A DNA stretch of 60,000 bases from Strigamia acuminata (lineage: Eukaryota > Arthropoda > Chilopoda > Geophilomorpha > Linotaeniidae): the NCBI GenBank assembly GCA_949358305.1, contig OX442318.1, positions 15,360,517 through 15,420,516 on the forward strand, given 5' to 3'. The notes beneath the pieces were generated by a model. It had not been told where the DNA came from, searched no databases, and worked only from the letters and a program-made list of their open reading frames with translations. Below are positions 1-9,893 of the stretch, one piece after another. The position numbers were made by a program, and so were the translations under genes. How positions within the stretch are numbered: the first letter of the stretch is position 1; each line of letters opens with the position of its first letter.

Positions 1-2124
1 AAATTTCCGGATTCGGAAGATGAATGCGATACAGACTATGACTCTGACGATTCAGCTCCGCCAGGCGCTCAAGCCCGGACACCACCAGGGTCTCCAATTA
101 GGATTCCAACACCTGTCCTATCTCCAATAATTTCTCCAATGACATCTCGAGCGCCAAGCCCACTTATCACACCAGGTACTACACCAACTCACACACCGCC
201 AGGAACACCACCAGGTTCGCCACCAAGTTTTGTGAACGCTCGTCGAGGTTCTCGTGGCAATGCGCCACAAGCCCATCCAGCAGCGCATCATGGTCCACCT
301 CCAACTGGAGCTGCAACTGCATATAAGTGGCGTTACGTTGGAGGCGATTCAGTGTGTAGACACTGGAAAAGAGAGGAACATTTGCGCAAAGTACAGGAAC
401 CTGGCAAATTGAAAACAGATGTTTATTATTTCCCAGAAGCAGGACTCCGACTACGTTCCAGAGGTGACGTTGAGGAATTCTGTCATATGAATAATATTCC
501 TTATGATCCTGAACTATTTTATTTTGGCAATATGGAATACGAATTAGAGGATCTTCCATTACCTCTTCCTAGAGTACACCTTTGTCGTCGTGATCCCACT
601 AGTTATGCAGAGGCTGTGAGATTTCCGGATGCGACCAAATGGCAGGAAGCCATTAATGAAGAGTTAGACACTTTTGCAGAAAGAGGCGTCTATGAAGAGG
701 TCCCTAAACCGGAAAATACAACCATATTAGGGTGCAAGTGGCTCTTCAAACTGAAGGAAGATGCTCTAGGCAAACCAGCCAGATATCGCGCCAGATTAGT
801 GGCACAGGGCTTTCGCCAAACTTTAGGTGTAGACTACGATGAAGTCTTTAGCCCTGTTGTCAACTTTGTTCTCATACGCCTATTTTTCTGCCTATTAGTA
901 GTCCTCAAAGGGTGGAAGGACGCGCATTTAGATGTGAAGTGCGCGTACCTATACGGCGATCTTGCGCACAAAGTATATATGCGCATTCCAGCTGGTGCAA
1001 CATGTTCAAATCCAAATCACGTATGGCTCCTAATAAAATCGCTCTATGGTCTCCACCAGTCCGGGCGCCAATGGTTTGAAAAATTAGATCAAACATTGCG
1101 CGATTTAGGATTTCGCAGATTACCAGGATGCAATTGTGTATACATATACGGAACTTCCGCCGTGATGCTAATATACGTCGATGATATAGTTCTATTTTAC
1201 GCGACGGATAACGTCCTTACACAATTAATTGCGCTCATCAGCACCAAATTCGATGTCGTGAATTTAGGACCAATTACGAAACTCTTAGGTGTAGAGTTCA
1301 TTCGTACTCCCAAGGGAATCTTCATCATCCAACGTGCATATATACAGAAGATTCTCAAGAAATTTGAAATTATCGCCGATAAACTCATCAAGGTCCCAGT
1401 AACACCAGGAACGACGCTCGTCAAAGGGTCGAAAGAGGACTTGCCAGAATTTCCTTATCGTTCGTTAATTGGCTCTCTTCTCTTCCTCGCATCGAGGACA
1501 CGTCCTGATATACTATTCTCAGTGATAATGTTGTCACAATTTAACAATTGCTATAACTACACGCACATCAAGGCACTCATGCAGGTTGTGCGCTACGTAG
1601 GCAATACTTTGGATTATGCAATTGAACTGTCAAATTGTTCCAATGGACAACTATGGGGATATACTGACGCGTCCTGGGCCACCGAAGTCAGCACTTCTTT
1701 GAGTTTCGGCGGGTATATAGCTTTTATTGGAAACGTCCCCATCGGATGGAGTTGTCGTAAACAAACCAGCGTGGCGTGCTCAACGATGGAGGCGGAGTTT
1801 GTCGCCCTCGTTGAGTGCGTCCGTGAGCTGTATTGGCTCGATTACGTCTACAGTTCCGTACCGATGCTGAATAGATCAACACCACCTTTAGTGTTCTCCG
1901 ATGCGCTTTCTTCCATCCAATTCACATCAAATGACGTGGAGAACAGTAAAACGAAGCATATCCGAGTGAAATTTCATTGGATTCGGGAATGGTACACAGC
2001 AGGTGCATTCCAATTGCGCAAAGTCCCCGGATCAATGAACGTGGCAGACATTTTTACCAAATGGTTGGGATCATCTCAACTGCGTCTCCTGATTTCCCGG
2101 ATTTTCAATTTCAATCTATCGTGA
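1..2124 (+). CDS. pol: Copia C gag-pol polyprotein, C-terminal part (RT and RNase H)
   Basis: The frame is open from base 1, so the 5' part lies outside the window. After a Pro/Ser/Thr-rich linker comes the copia reverse transcriptase: 'LGCKWLFKLK', 'YRARLVAQGFRQ', the first catalytic region 'HLDVKCAYLYGDL' and the 'YVDDIV' catalytic box near 1177. The RNase H domain follows with 'WGYTDASWA', 'CSTMEAEFVALVE' and 'SKTKHIRVKFHW'. The protein ends 'RLLISRIFNF' like copia A and B in this window, and the stop at 2122-2124 is followed by the 3' UTR and an LTR. No frameshift is visible in the part seen. Function known from the family: reverse transcription of the element RNA in cytoplasmic particles. 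Confidence 0.95.
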   Translation, partial: KFPDSEDECDTDYDSDDSAPPGAQARTPPGSPIRIPTPVLSPIISPMTSRAPSPLITPGTTPTHTPPGTPPGSPPSFVNARRGSRGNAPQAHPAAHHGPPPTGAATAYKWRYVGGDSVCRHWKREEHLRKVQEPGKLKTDVYYFPEAGLRLRSRGDVEEFCHMNNIPYDPELFYFGNMEYELEDLPLPLPRVHLCRRDPTSYAEAVRFPDATKWQEAINEELDTFAERGVYEEVPKPENTTILGCKWLFKLKEDALGKPARYRARLVAQGFRQTLGVDYDEVFSPVVNFVLIRLFFCLLVVLKGWKDAHLDVKCAYLYGDLAHKVYMRIPAGATCSNPNHVWLLIKSLYGLHQSGRQWFEKLDQTLRDLGFRRLPGCNCVYIYGTSAVMLIYVDDIVLFYATDNVLTQLIALISTKFDVVNLGPITKLLGVEFIRTPKGIFIIQRAYIQKILKKFEIIADKLIKVPVTPGTTLVKGSKEDLPEFPYRSLIGSLLFLASRTRPDILFSVIMLSQFNNCYNYTHIKALMQVVRYVGNTLDYAIELSNCSNGQLWGYTDASWATEVSTSLSFGGYIAFIGNVPIGWSCRKQTSVACSTMEAEFVALVECVRELYWLDYVYSSVPMLNRSTPPLVFSDALSSIQFTSNDVENSKTKHIRVKFHWIREWYTAGAFQLRKVPGSMNVADIFTKWLGSSQLRLLISRIFNFNLS

Positions 2125-2332
2125 CATTCTTAATTTAGTTTTACCCGAATTATGAGGATCATCGAGTACCAGTGGGAATTTTCGGGCTTTCGTAGCGATT
2201 AATTTAACAGTACCCGGCTCGATATTCCGAATTATTATTTCCATTATTATTATTCTATGTAAAGTTACATTTAAAGTTTTTCCCTTAACTTGTTCTTTAT
2301 TTTTGCGGCTATTTGCCATCGAAGGGGGAAAT
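2125..2332 (+). other. Copia C 3' UTR and polypurine tract
   Basis: This is non-coding DNA between the pol stop and the LTR. The polypurine tract CGAAGGGGGAAAT (about 2319-2332) abuts the LTR and would prime plus-strand synthesis. The stretch around 2185-2240 closely resembles the 3' tail of copia E (17590-17640 read on the minus strand, sharing 'cagtacccggctcgat'), which shows that C and E are related families. Confidence 0.8.
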
Positions 2333-2802
2333 TGTTGTTTATCGATGCCAAACAGTCCTCCGTACTTGTTTTGCGCATTTCTTAAAGTATTACTGCATTA
2401 TGCAGCCTAGTGTATTTATTAGGATTTATTTCATTATTTAACATTGGGCATAATGCTGCCTCTATACTGTTTACTTTTGTATTACTTATTATTAACACCA
2501 GATGGTGTGCATGTATGTTTTTCTCAATCACAATGGCCGCTTGCATGCCAGCAAGCACTCATGTGTTTTCTCCATCCAAATGGACCAAATTATGTAAGCA
2601 TTTTCGTTTTTATTAAACATTTAGTTTATTTTACATTGTGTTTGTCACTCATGAGCATTTTAGAGTGCAGTGACTTTATTTTCCACCATTTTCAAGCGCT
2701 GGAGGTGCGCGCACGTCATTGCGCTCATATTAGCCGTGTTTCGGCATTTAAACTCGCTTCCACACACAGTATTTTATACTGTGAGCGCACTCCTCTGCTA
2801 CA
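2333..2802 (+). repeat. Copia C 3' LTR
   Basis: A 470-bp LTR with TG at 2333 and CA at 2802. It aligns with the D2 LTR (14224-14706, minus): both begin TGTTGTTT, share 'CAGTCCTCCGTACT'-like sequence, 'GGGCATAATGCTGCC' and an 'ACACCAGATGGTGT' palindrome, and both end CCTCTGCTACA. It is followed by GATCG, where the interrupted minus-strand ORF resumes. No 5' LTR is in the window, so age cannot be judged. Confidence 0.85.
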
Positions 2803-3489
2803 GATCGTCTCCGTGGCCTGGTCCGTCACGATATTATCGTGAGGTATTCCGGCTGCCATGTCACGCTCGCACTGTTCTTTGCGCAGGCGGGCCTTCTCGT
2901 CCTTCTTTCGTGCCTTATTGGCCGCTCGATACTCGCGGTTGCGAGAAACAGGCTCCGAATAACGCAGAGCGCCCGGTGGCGGCTCGTTCCATCCATACTC
3001 TGATGCCGAGGATTCAGCACCGGCAGGGAGGTGCACAGCAGACGTTGATTGTCCCGCCACAGTCGGTGCAGCCGCATACGACGTGTTGGCGACGGTGGGC
3101 GCCACGCTTGCAGTTGGCGGCCGAAATTCGGGTGAATGCGGAGCCAACGGGACGTTGACAACGTTCGCGGGCGGATACGCCACCTGGGCCAACGGGGCCA
3201 ATTGCGCCGACTCATAAATAGTTGGCTGCGCAGAAGTGGATGGGGCCTGCATCATCGCATTTAAGTCGAGCGGGAGTCCGTCCGGATGGACGCTCAGCCA
3301 ATTTAACGTTGCTAATTGCAGTGGCGTCAGGGCATACATGGAGGCTGGTGCCGTTGGTATCGGTTGGGCCCTCAAATATGCACGTTCCGCTGAACGGCGT
3401 TGCTCGTCACTAGACGAGGTGGACGAACTGGAGCTTTCATGACGATGACGTCGATGACTCCGTTTTGAACGGTGTTTACCGCTTCCCAT
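2803..3489 (-). pseudogene. SR-rich ORF of unknown function, interrupted by copia C (possible third ORF of gypsy F)
   Basis: The ATG at 3489 opens a frame of 229 native codons that runs straight into the copia C LTR at 2803, so the C-terminus is displaced out of the window. The N-terminus is a Lys/Arg/His stretch followed by a serine run ('HESSSSSTSSSDE'). The middle is Ala/Pro/Thr-rich and low complexity. The C-terminal part seen is a charged, probably helical stretch ('RAANKARKKDEKARLRKEQ'). I recognise no domain, signal peptide or membrane segment. It lies on the same strand as gypsy F, 1 kb downstream of pol, and no LTR has been reached between them, so by position it could be an extra ORF of that element. 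An unrelated older gene is not excluded. Confidence 0.5.
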
Positions 3490-4542
3490 CTGCAGACGCA
3501 AATAAATTATTTTATTAAAAATAATTCCACTCTAAATAATCATTCCTTGAGTCCAAAGAATTAAAACGTATTGTTCGCAACGAAAATACACAACTCGAGT
3601 TATTTATAACCCCTAACACGTGACACTAATGAGTCACATTCCCCTTGTGTTTATGACACAAAAATGGACTCGCCTGACAGCGACTTTCATTGAAAATCGC
3701 AACTTGTTGATTTTTCAAAAGAAAAATCCCCGTAGTTTCTATAAACTATTTAGTTCCATCTTTGAATATCAAAAATAAACTTCGTATTAATTAATTAACA
3801 CTTAGTCTAATAAATATCTCAAATCGAAAATTCACCGCTAAATAATTTATGCAAGCCTCGACCGCGACTTGATTTAAATAATTAGTGCCCACGTACTTAA
3901 ACTTAATAAATAATTATTAAATTTTGACCTAACTATTCGACTGAATAGCTAAACTTCCAGAGTGATTTAATGCCTATTCACGCTTATAATAACACGTGAA
4001 TTTCTTAACTTTTATCGGGACGCCGATATTTTCAATTGTTGCGAACAATTTTTTTGTTTCAATTCTTTGGTCAAAGAATATATTTGAAAACTACTTACTG
4101 TTGAAGCTTGTTTTCCTTGCTGAAGTTGCTAATTGAATTAGCGTTGAAATCTCGAGTCGAAAAGTGAAGAGGGACGAAGGGACGAAGTCACTTATATCCA
4201 CGTGTTTAACGAAGTGTTTGTGTGCAATGAACCCAGGGAATTTTATTCCCTATTAATTGTCGGGTTCGAGGTTTAATCACACCTCGTAAGTCTCGTACCT
4301 TCGTAATTACGCGAGATTATCACTTTTCAAAGTAATTCTCTGTATTTTGGTTAAAATACATGTAAATACGACCAAAAAATTAAAATATTCTACCGAATAT
4401 TTAATTCATCGCAACAAATTCATATTTTAATATAAATTTCAATAAATATCGTAATATCTTGTCCCCCGGTGTTGAGATTATAAATCACTACACCTGTCAG
4501 TCATGTAAATAATTACAGTCCTCAAGTTTTGAATAAAACTTA
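3490..4542 (-). other. AT-rich 3' region of gypsy F with an internal inverted repeat
   Basis: No coding signal is seen. Arms of about 42 bp, at 3542-3582 and 4036-4079, are inverted copies of each other and share CCAAAGAATT and TTGTTCGCAAC; they bound a 540-bp unit that could be a MITE-like insertion. A purine tract CACCGGGGGACAAG (minus, 4457-4472) resembles a polypurine tract, but no copy of the gypsy F LTR follows it. Confidence 0.45.
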
Positions 4543-7500
4543 TCAATTCCAACAGAACTTTGAGGCTTTTCCTCGTTGTTGGTATGGTTTTTTAAATACT
4601 GCAGTGATGTTTCGCACGAAATTTTCATCTGCATATTTAGGATTTGGTTTTCGTTCTCGTCGTGGACGAGTGCTAGTTCGTGGAACTATCGGTTGGGGTT
4701 TGCGGGGTTTTCGAGGCGGTTTCTTTGGAATTTCGCCTCTTTTTAACGCCGCTTTCCTTTCTATAGCAGTTAAGCGTTGTCTATGTCTATGTTTAGACTT
4801 TGTGGGCGCAGATTTGTCAATCTGCACTGAAGTTGAGTCGGATAATTCCATTGGAATTTCTGAGGAAGTTTCAGGAATTAATTCCATTTCCTCAGCATCC
4901 GGAAGTTGATTACTTTCGTCCATCCATTTAGGATTTTCTTGAGGCGAGTAAGAGGCGGACTTTTGTCCTACTTTCCAAGTCTCAATCGGGTACGACGGAG
5001 TATAGGGATACAACGCTTTAATATTTACTGATTTTTCAATCGAACCATCAGCTAATTTGCGTAATTTATACGCTCCGCCAGGAAGTACTTTAGTAATTTC
5101 CCACGGTCCATCTCTCTTCTCGGCAAATCCAGCGGAGATATTTTTATCTGCGCACGAGAGAATGTGAGTCTGTTTCCAAACTAAATCTCCAACTTCGAAC
5201 TCCGTAATTACGAACTTTTGTTCGTGTATTTTTCTATGTCGTTCAAAATTCAATTGAATTCTGCGATGCATCTCTTGATGCGATCTGCGCAATACATCCA
5301 ATAGTACTCTGACATATTTTTCTGGATTTTCTTTGTCAAATGGATTGGCATGTTTAATAATCCTTGGGTCGAAAGGTAATGTTACGATTCGTCCCGTGTT
5401 CAGTAACATCGGGCTTGAGCCCGTTGCCGCTGAGACATTATTTCTCATCGCGAACGCGAATTCGTCTAAATATCGTGGCCATTGCGTGTGCACATCTGTG
5501 TACACAGCCAGCATGGTTTTTATATCTCTATTGGCTCGCTCTGTCGGGTTCGCCTGGGCATGATACGTGCTCGTATGAGACGGGCGAATGTTGTACATAT
5601 CGCAATACTCATTGTAAATATCGGAAACAAATTGTTTTCCGTTATCGCTCACAATCTTTTTGGGGTGTCCCCATCTGTTTGTAACAGATCTTAATTCTTG
5701 AACGCAGTTAGCGCTCGTGGCTTTTGTCAAAGCCTTAATTTCAACGAATTTGGTACAATTGTCAATAATGACAAAAATATACTGGTTTTGGGACCTTCCC
5801 ACGGGTTTCGGGCCCATCAAGTCCATGTTAATACATTCCCAAGGATTGGTCATGTTGTGTGGTGTGTAAGGAGCTGCGTGCCTTTTCTGTTGAATAGGCT
5901 TGTACTGAGCACAGTGCGTGCAGCTTTTGACGTAGTTCCTGACACTTCTACTCATACCAGGCCAGAAATATATTAAACGTGTTTTCTCCAACGTCTTACT
6001 CATCCCAGCGTGACCGCTTAGGGGGTGGCCATGACAAGCGAAGAGTACTCGTTTTACGAGTGAACTGGGTACAACGGCTTTAAAGCCGTTTCCCGAATCA
6101 TTTAATTCCTCTTCGAACGAAGGGTTGAAATAGATGATCATTTGATCACCATCTTTTTCTTTTCTGTCTAAACAATAGTTTTTGACTTTGTTTTTCCATT
6201 CTTTTATTTCGGATTGTGGTATCCCAACAACCTTGTCATTCAATAAATATTCTCGAATGCGTTTGCATTCAATATCCAGTAACTGAGCATCTATTATTTC
6301 TCTCCTTGTAGGAGGGACTTCTTTAAGTACTTCAGTCAACGCACTGTACAAGGTTTCTTGTACTTCCTCCCCCTCCTTTTCTTCAGAACATTCTTTAGAA
6401 TTTTCTGAAAAATAGAAACGTACACTAGCCAAATATTCTCGTTTCTCTGGGGCACGATTTAATGAAACAGAAGGATTTCCGTCCCACTCAGGCCAGTATT
6501 GTTTAATTTCAACAGGTTCCACATGATCACGAAGAGGAATGTCTTCCTCTGTTAGTGGGGCTCTAGAAAGTGCATCTGCAACTTGGTTAGCAGCACCTTT
6601 TCGAAAAACAATTTTAAAATTTCCACATTGGATTCTTAAGGCCCATCGGCCAAATTTCCCAGATGGTTCAGGCGTTCGCATCAACCATTTCAGTGCTTCT
6701 GCATCTGACTCTAAAGTGAATGTACCATATTCTAGATATGGTTTAAATCGGTCGATAGCCCACACAACTGCGAGACATTCGAGTTCCGGCGTTGTATAAC
6801 GCTTCTCCGCTCCACGTAAAACTCTGCTTGCATAAGCTACAGGTCTGGGTACAGAAATGTTTTTCTGCTTCTTTTCATCGAATATATCGACGTCTTGGCA
6901 AAGGACAGCTCCTAAGCCTTCATGTGAAGCGTCAGTCATGACAACAAATGGCAAAGTCATATCTGGTTTGTGTAGACAATTGTCACCACAAAGTAGCTCT
7001 TTAATTTTATTAAAAGCTTCTGTCTGCTCATCTCCCCATTCAAATGGAGTTTTCTCATTCATCATACGTGTGTATGGTGCGGCAATAGTTCCGTGATTTG
7101 GAACAAACTTCCTGAAGAAGTTAGTCATGCCGTGAAAGCGCTGAATGTCTTTAGCACACGTGGGGGTGGGAAATTTCATGATCGCTGATATTTTATCGGG
7201 ATCACCGAAGAGACCTTCGGGTTTAATCCAGTGGCCCAAGAATTTTAATTCTGTACGCCCAAAACGAGATTTCGCTTTATTTATTGTCATGTTGGCTTGG
7301 TTAAGCCTTTCCAAAACGTCTCGAACATGTTTGAGATGATCATCCCAATTATCTGAATACACAATTACGTCATCCAAATAAACTAACGCGTAGTCTTGCA
7401 AAGCTGAGCCTAAAATGCCTTCCATCAGACGCTGGAAAGTACAAGGCGCATTGCAAAGGCCGAACGGCATTCGCACAAACTGATATGGACCATTTGGCGT

Positions 7501-8742
7501 GTAAAATGCCGTCTTTGGACGATCTTCCTTACACATTTCGACTTGGTAGTAACCTTTAACAAGGTCAATAGACGTAAAATACCTTGCCGGACCAGTATTA
7601 TGTAACAAAAGGTCAATACTTGGCATTTGTATTACTTCGACTTCAGTGATGGCATTCAGCCACCGGTAGTCAATGCACATCCTATACGAGCCGTCAGGCT
7701 TCGCAACGATGACTGGATGACTTATAAATGGCCCCTTGGCCTTTTCAATCAGTCCATCCTGTTCCAATTCTGCAGCTAGTTTGGTCATAATGGCTCTCTT
7801 GGCCGGGTTATACATTCTATACTGCATTTTGGGCAATGAATGCCCTTCTTTAAACTTAATACGATGTTGGGTCACATTAGTGCACCCAACTTGATCTCGA
7901 AATACATTCGTTATCGATTTAACCACTTCGCGAAGTGCTAGTCTTTGTTCTGGAGTGCAGTCGCTCTCCTCAACTAATTTTTCATCCCAAGTCAACACAG
8001 GAGTGTCTGTTAACTCAATTGAGTTGAGAGTGGACGATAGTCCTAAATAATCGAAAGTAATTCGATTTAACGGGGCGAGGGCAAAATTGGCTTCTTCCGA
8101 CTCATACGGGGCGGACCAATTGGGTTTATCTGCACAAGAGAACTCTTGTAAATGTGGATGCGGACTAATTTTCTGTCTGCGCATGAAATTGTGACCAAGT
8201 ATCAAGCCACAAACTCGTTTTGCTAAAACGATGAAATTCATTGGTGTAAGTTCATCAGCCCATTGCACGCACAAAGTTATTTGTCCGACAGGCTTGTGTG
8301 CTACGCCTACAGCGTTAACCAACATATTTCTGGGGGCCTCTTGCAAAAATTCTGGCAAAGCCTGAGTTTCAGACAAGAGTTGTTCCCCAATGTAACATTG
8401 AGATGCTCCTGTATCCATGAGCGCGTTGTAGGTGAGCCCACCAATTGTGATCTTCATTCGAGGATCATCTTTATTATTACCTAAAGTAATATTGTGCAAA
8501 TTATTACCACCTATGACTCTGTTGAGTCGGCGGAGTCTACAGAATTTCTTCGTGTAGCACTTGTGTGGAAACAATGTCAGATTTTTTAATTGTTCTGTCA
8601 TTTCTTGCAGATTTTCCTCTACTCCGCCACTATGGCTAGTGGCTATTTCAAGACAAGTTGTGTCTACATCCATAAATAAAGATTCCGACGCAGCATTAGC
8701 CACTTCTGGGGAATGGAATAAACCTTCGTCCCCCGGATCTAG
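4543..8742 (-). CDS. pol: Gypsy F pol polyprotein (protease, RT, RNase H, integrase)
   Basis: This is the -1 continuation of gag. The frame has no ATG near its start and is entered at 8742 after the slippery site. Counting from a GTG at 8703: aspartic protease 'ALMDTGASQ' (about 97), reverse transcriptase with 'FTSIDLVKGYYQ' and 'YLDDVI' (about 440), RNase H 'MTDASHEGLG' (about 589), an HHCC integrase zinc finger ('GHPLSGHAG', 'CTHCAQYK', about 905-935), and the integrase DDE core at 'NMDLMG' (959), 'SDNGKQF' (1016) and 'NPTERANRD' (1053). The tail is basic and Pro/Lys/Arg-rich with no chromodomain seen. The frame is uninterrupted for nearly 1400 codons. All catalytic residues are present, so the product could be functional even though the element is broken at its 3' side. 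Confidence 0.95.
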   Translation of the reverse strand, partial: LDPGDEGLFHSPEVANAASESLFMDVDTTCLEIATSHSGGVEENLQEMTEQLKNLTLFPHKCYTKKFCRLRRLNRVIGGNNLHNITLGNNKDDPRMKITIGGLTYNALMDTGASQCYIGEQLLSETQALPEFLQEAPRNMLVNAVGVAHKPVGQITLCVQWADELTPMNFIVLAKRVCGLILGHNFMRRQKISPHPHLQEFSCADKPNWSAPYESEEANFALAPLNRITFDYLGLSSTLNSIELTDTPVLTWDEKLVEESDCTPEQRLALREVVKSITNVFRDQVGCTNVTQHRIKFKEGHSLPKMQYRMYNPAKRAIMTKLAAELEQDGLIEKAKGPFISHPVIVAKPDGSYRMCIDYRWLNAITEVEVIQMPSIDLLLHNTGPARYFTSIDLVKGYYQVEMCKEDRPKTAFYTPNGPYQFVRMPFGLCNAPCTFQRLMEGILGSALQDYALVYLDDVIVYSDNWDDHLKHVRDVLERLNQANMTINKAKSRFGRTELKFLGHWIKPEGLFGDPDKISAIMKFPTPTCAKDIQRFHGMTNFFRKFVPNHGTIAAPYTRMMNEKTPFEWGDEQTEAFNKIKELLCGDNCLHKPDMTLPFVVMTDASHEGLGAVLCQDVDIFDEKKQKNISVPRPVAYASRVLRGAEKRYTTPELECLAVVWAIDRFKPYLEYGTFTLESDAEALKWLMRTPEPSGKFGRWALRIQCGNFKIVFRKGAANQVADALSRAPLTEEDIPLRDHVEPVEIKQYWPEWDGNPSVSLNRAPEKREYLASVRFYFSENSKECSEEKEGEEVQETLYSALTEVLKEVPPTRREIIDAQLLDIECKRIREYLLNDKVVGIPQSEIKEWKNKVKNYCLDRKEKDGDQMIIYFNPSFEEELNDSGNGFKAVVPSSLVKRVLFACHGHPLSGHAGMSKTLEKTRLIYFWPGMSRSVRNYVKSCTHCAQYKPIQQKRHAAPYTPHNMTNPWECINMDLMGPKPVGRSQNQYIFVIIDNCTKFVEIKALTKATSANCVQELRSVTNRWGHPKKIVSDNGKQFVSDIYNEYCDMYNIRPSHTSTYHAQANPTERANRDIKTMLAVYTDVHTQWPRYLDEFAFAMRNNVSAATGSSPMLLNTGRIVTLPFDPRIIKHANPFDKENPEKYVRVLLDVLRRSHQEMHRRIQLNFERHRKIHEQKFVITEFEVGDLVWKQTHILSCADKNISAGFAEKRDGPWEITKVLPGGAYKLRKLADGSIEKSVNIKALYPYTPSYPIETWKVGQKSASYSPQENPKWMDESNQLPDAEEMELIPETSSEIPMELSDSTSVQIDKSAPTKSKHRHRQRLTAIERKAALKRGEIPKKPPRKPRKPQPIVPRTSTRPRRERKPNPKYADENFVRNITAVFKKPYQQRGKASKFCWN

Positions 8743-8748
8743 TTTTTT
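8739..8748 (-). promoter_or_regulatory. Gag-pol -1 ribosomal frameshift site (A AAA AAC, then TAG)
   Basis: On the minus strand gag ends TCA AAA AAC TAG, so the canonical heptamer A-AAA-AAC (8748-8742) sits directly before the gag stop. A -1 slip puts the ribosome in the pol frame at CTA (8742), which is exactly in phase with the protease. The same heptamer is an established frameshift signal in several retroviruses. I did not fold the downstream sequence for a stimulatory structure. Confidence 0.8.
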
Positions 8749-9893
8749 GAACTAGTCGCACTTGAATCTGTCGATTCGGGCTTGATCAAAGTTTTGACCA
8801 TTTCTGCCAACGAGTTGGTCAGCGAAGTTTGTAACTTATTTTCAAAAGTATTAAGTTTCGCATCAAGTTTAGCATCTAGTGTTGCATCCAACACTTCTTG
8901 AGTTATCCACCTATTATTGGGACGTTTTGAAGTAGGATCCACAGTCGGGGAATCCGGCGTACTTCGTTTTTGCAACTCTTCAGAGTTGAAATTTGCACGT
9001 GGTTTTAAATCTGGACATTCTCGACGCATGTGTCCGGGTTTCTTACAGTGGTAACAAACTAATTGACCACGTCTGGTCTGATCTAATACTCCGTTTATTA
9101 AATAAACAGTCTCGCACTCCTCAGGTAACTCTTCCTCACAATTATTAAGTTGTTCTTGTGAATCCAAAGTTAAAGATTTAGCATTTGTCTTCGGCTGAGG
9201 ACGTGTGTCAGTTTTCCGAGGTGGGAAAACGACTGGATTGGAGATATTTTCCCTTGCTCCATTAGCTGTACGACTGTACAAGCCTTTATTTTTAGTTATA
9301 ACGGTATAAATCTCTGTCAGAGGTAAATCTGCTATGCCTTGCGTATGCAAAAGCAAATCGTTAGCAGGAGTTACACTCCCGATAAAAAGACAACCAGCCC
9401 CTTTTGCATCAAGACTGTCTTGTAATATCCATAACTGGTAATATTTGTGCATAAAGTCGTAAAGACTTTCTGTTTCCAGTTGTTTCAACTTGGTTAGTTG
9501 GTTCGTCCGCTCTTGTCGAGTGGCTACAAACCGTTCTTTGAACGCCTGTTCAAATACTTCCCAAGATATGAAATCTTCTCTCCTTTCATGAAACCAACCA
9601 TGCGCTTGCTCGGTTAAATAACCGGCCACGCCTTTAACAAGCATGTCATCGAGTGACATGTTTCGCAGAAATGCGACATTTTTTACAATATTGAGAAAGC
9701 GTTCGCTTTCTTCTGCTTTTCCGGAGAATACAGGGATATCTGGTGGTTTCAAACAGTTAGTTTGAGGGACAGTGGCGGAACTTTTTCCTGCCTGCATCAA
9801 CTTGTGCATGGTTGTGGCAATTGACGCGAGGTCGTCAGCCGTCATTCCAAAGCTACTGGGGGGGGCGCGAATTGTCATTTGACGATCCGCCAT
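8739..9893 (-). CDS. gag: Gypsy F gag (capsid and nucleocapsid)
   Basis: The frame is open from above 10094, but sequence above 9893 is an Ile/Arg-rich shadow of the Asn-rich ORF. Plausible starts are the ATGs at 9893 and 9845. A retrotransposon gag domain follows ('FSGKAEESERFLN', 'GWFHERREDFISWEVF', 'FKERFVATRQ'), then a CCHC zinc knuckle 'CYHCKKPGHMRREC' near 9045-9010. The last codons overlap the slippery site. The protein packages the element RNA. It is offset by +1 from the upstream Asn-rich ORF at a run of eight C, so the two may be one gag split by a single-base indel. Confidence 0.85.
   Translation of the reverse strand: MADRQMTIRAPPSSFGMTADDLASIATTMHKLMQAGKSSATVPQTNCLKPPDIPVFSGKAEESERFLNIVKNVAFLRNMSLDDMLVKGVAGYLTEQAHGWFHERREDFISWEVFEQAFKERFVATRQERTNQLTKLKQLETESLYDFMHKYYQLWILQDSLDAKGAGCLFIGSVTPANDLLLHTQGIADLPLTEIYTVITKNKGLYSRTANGARENISNPVVFPPRKTDTRPQPKTNAKSLTLDSQEQLNNCEEELPEECETVYLINGVLDQTRRGQLVCYHCKKPGHMRRECPDLKPRANFNSEELQKRSTPDSPTVDPTSKRPNNRWITQEVLDATLDAKLDAKLNTFENKLQTSLTNSLAEMVKTLIKPESTDSSATSSKN

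Noticed and set aside
2410-2842. Short ORFs inside the copia C LTR
   Set aside because: They lie entirely in LTR sequence, overlap each other and have no coding character. The same applies to the many ORFs within the copia A LTRs and antisense to gag-pol.
4457-4472. The gypsy F 3' polypurine tract with the LTR right after it
   Set aside because: The purine tract is plausible, but nothing matching the LTR termini (TGTGATAAAT, CGTCACA) is found between it and copia C.
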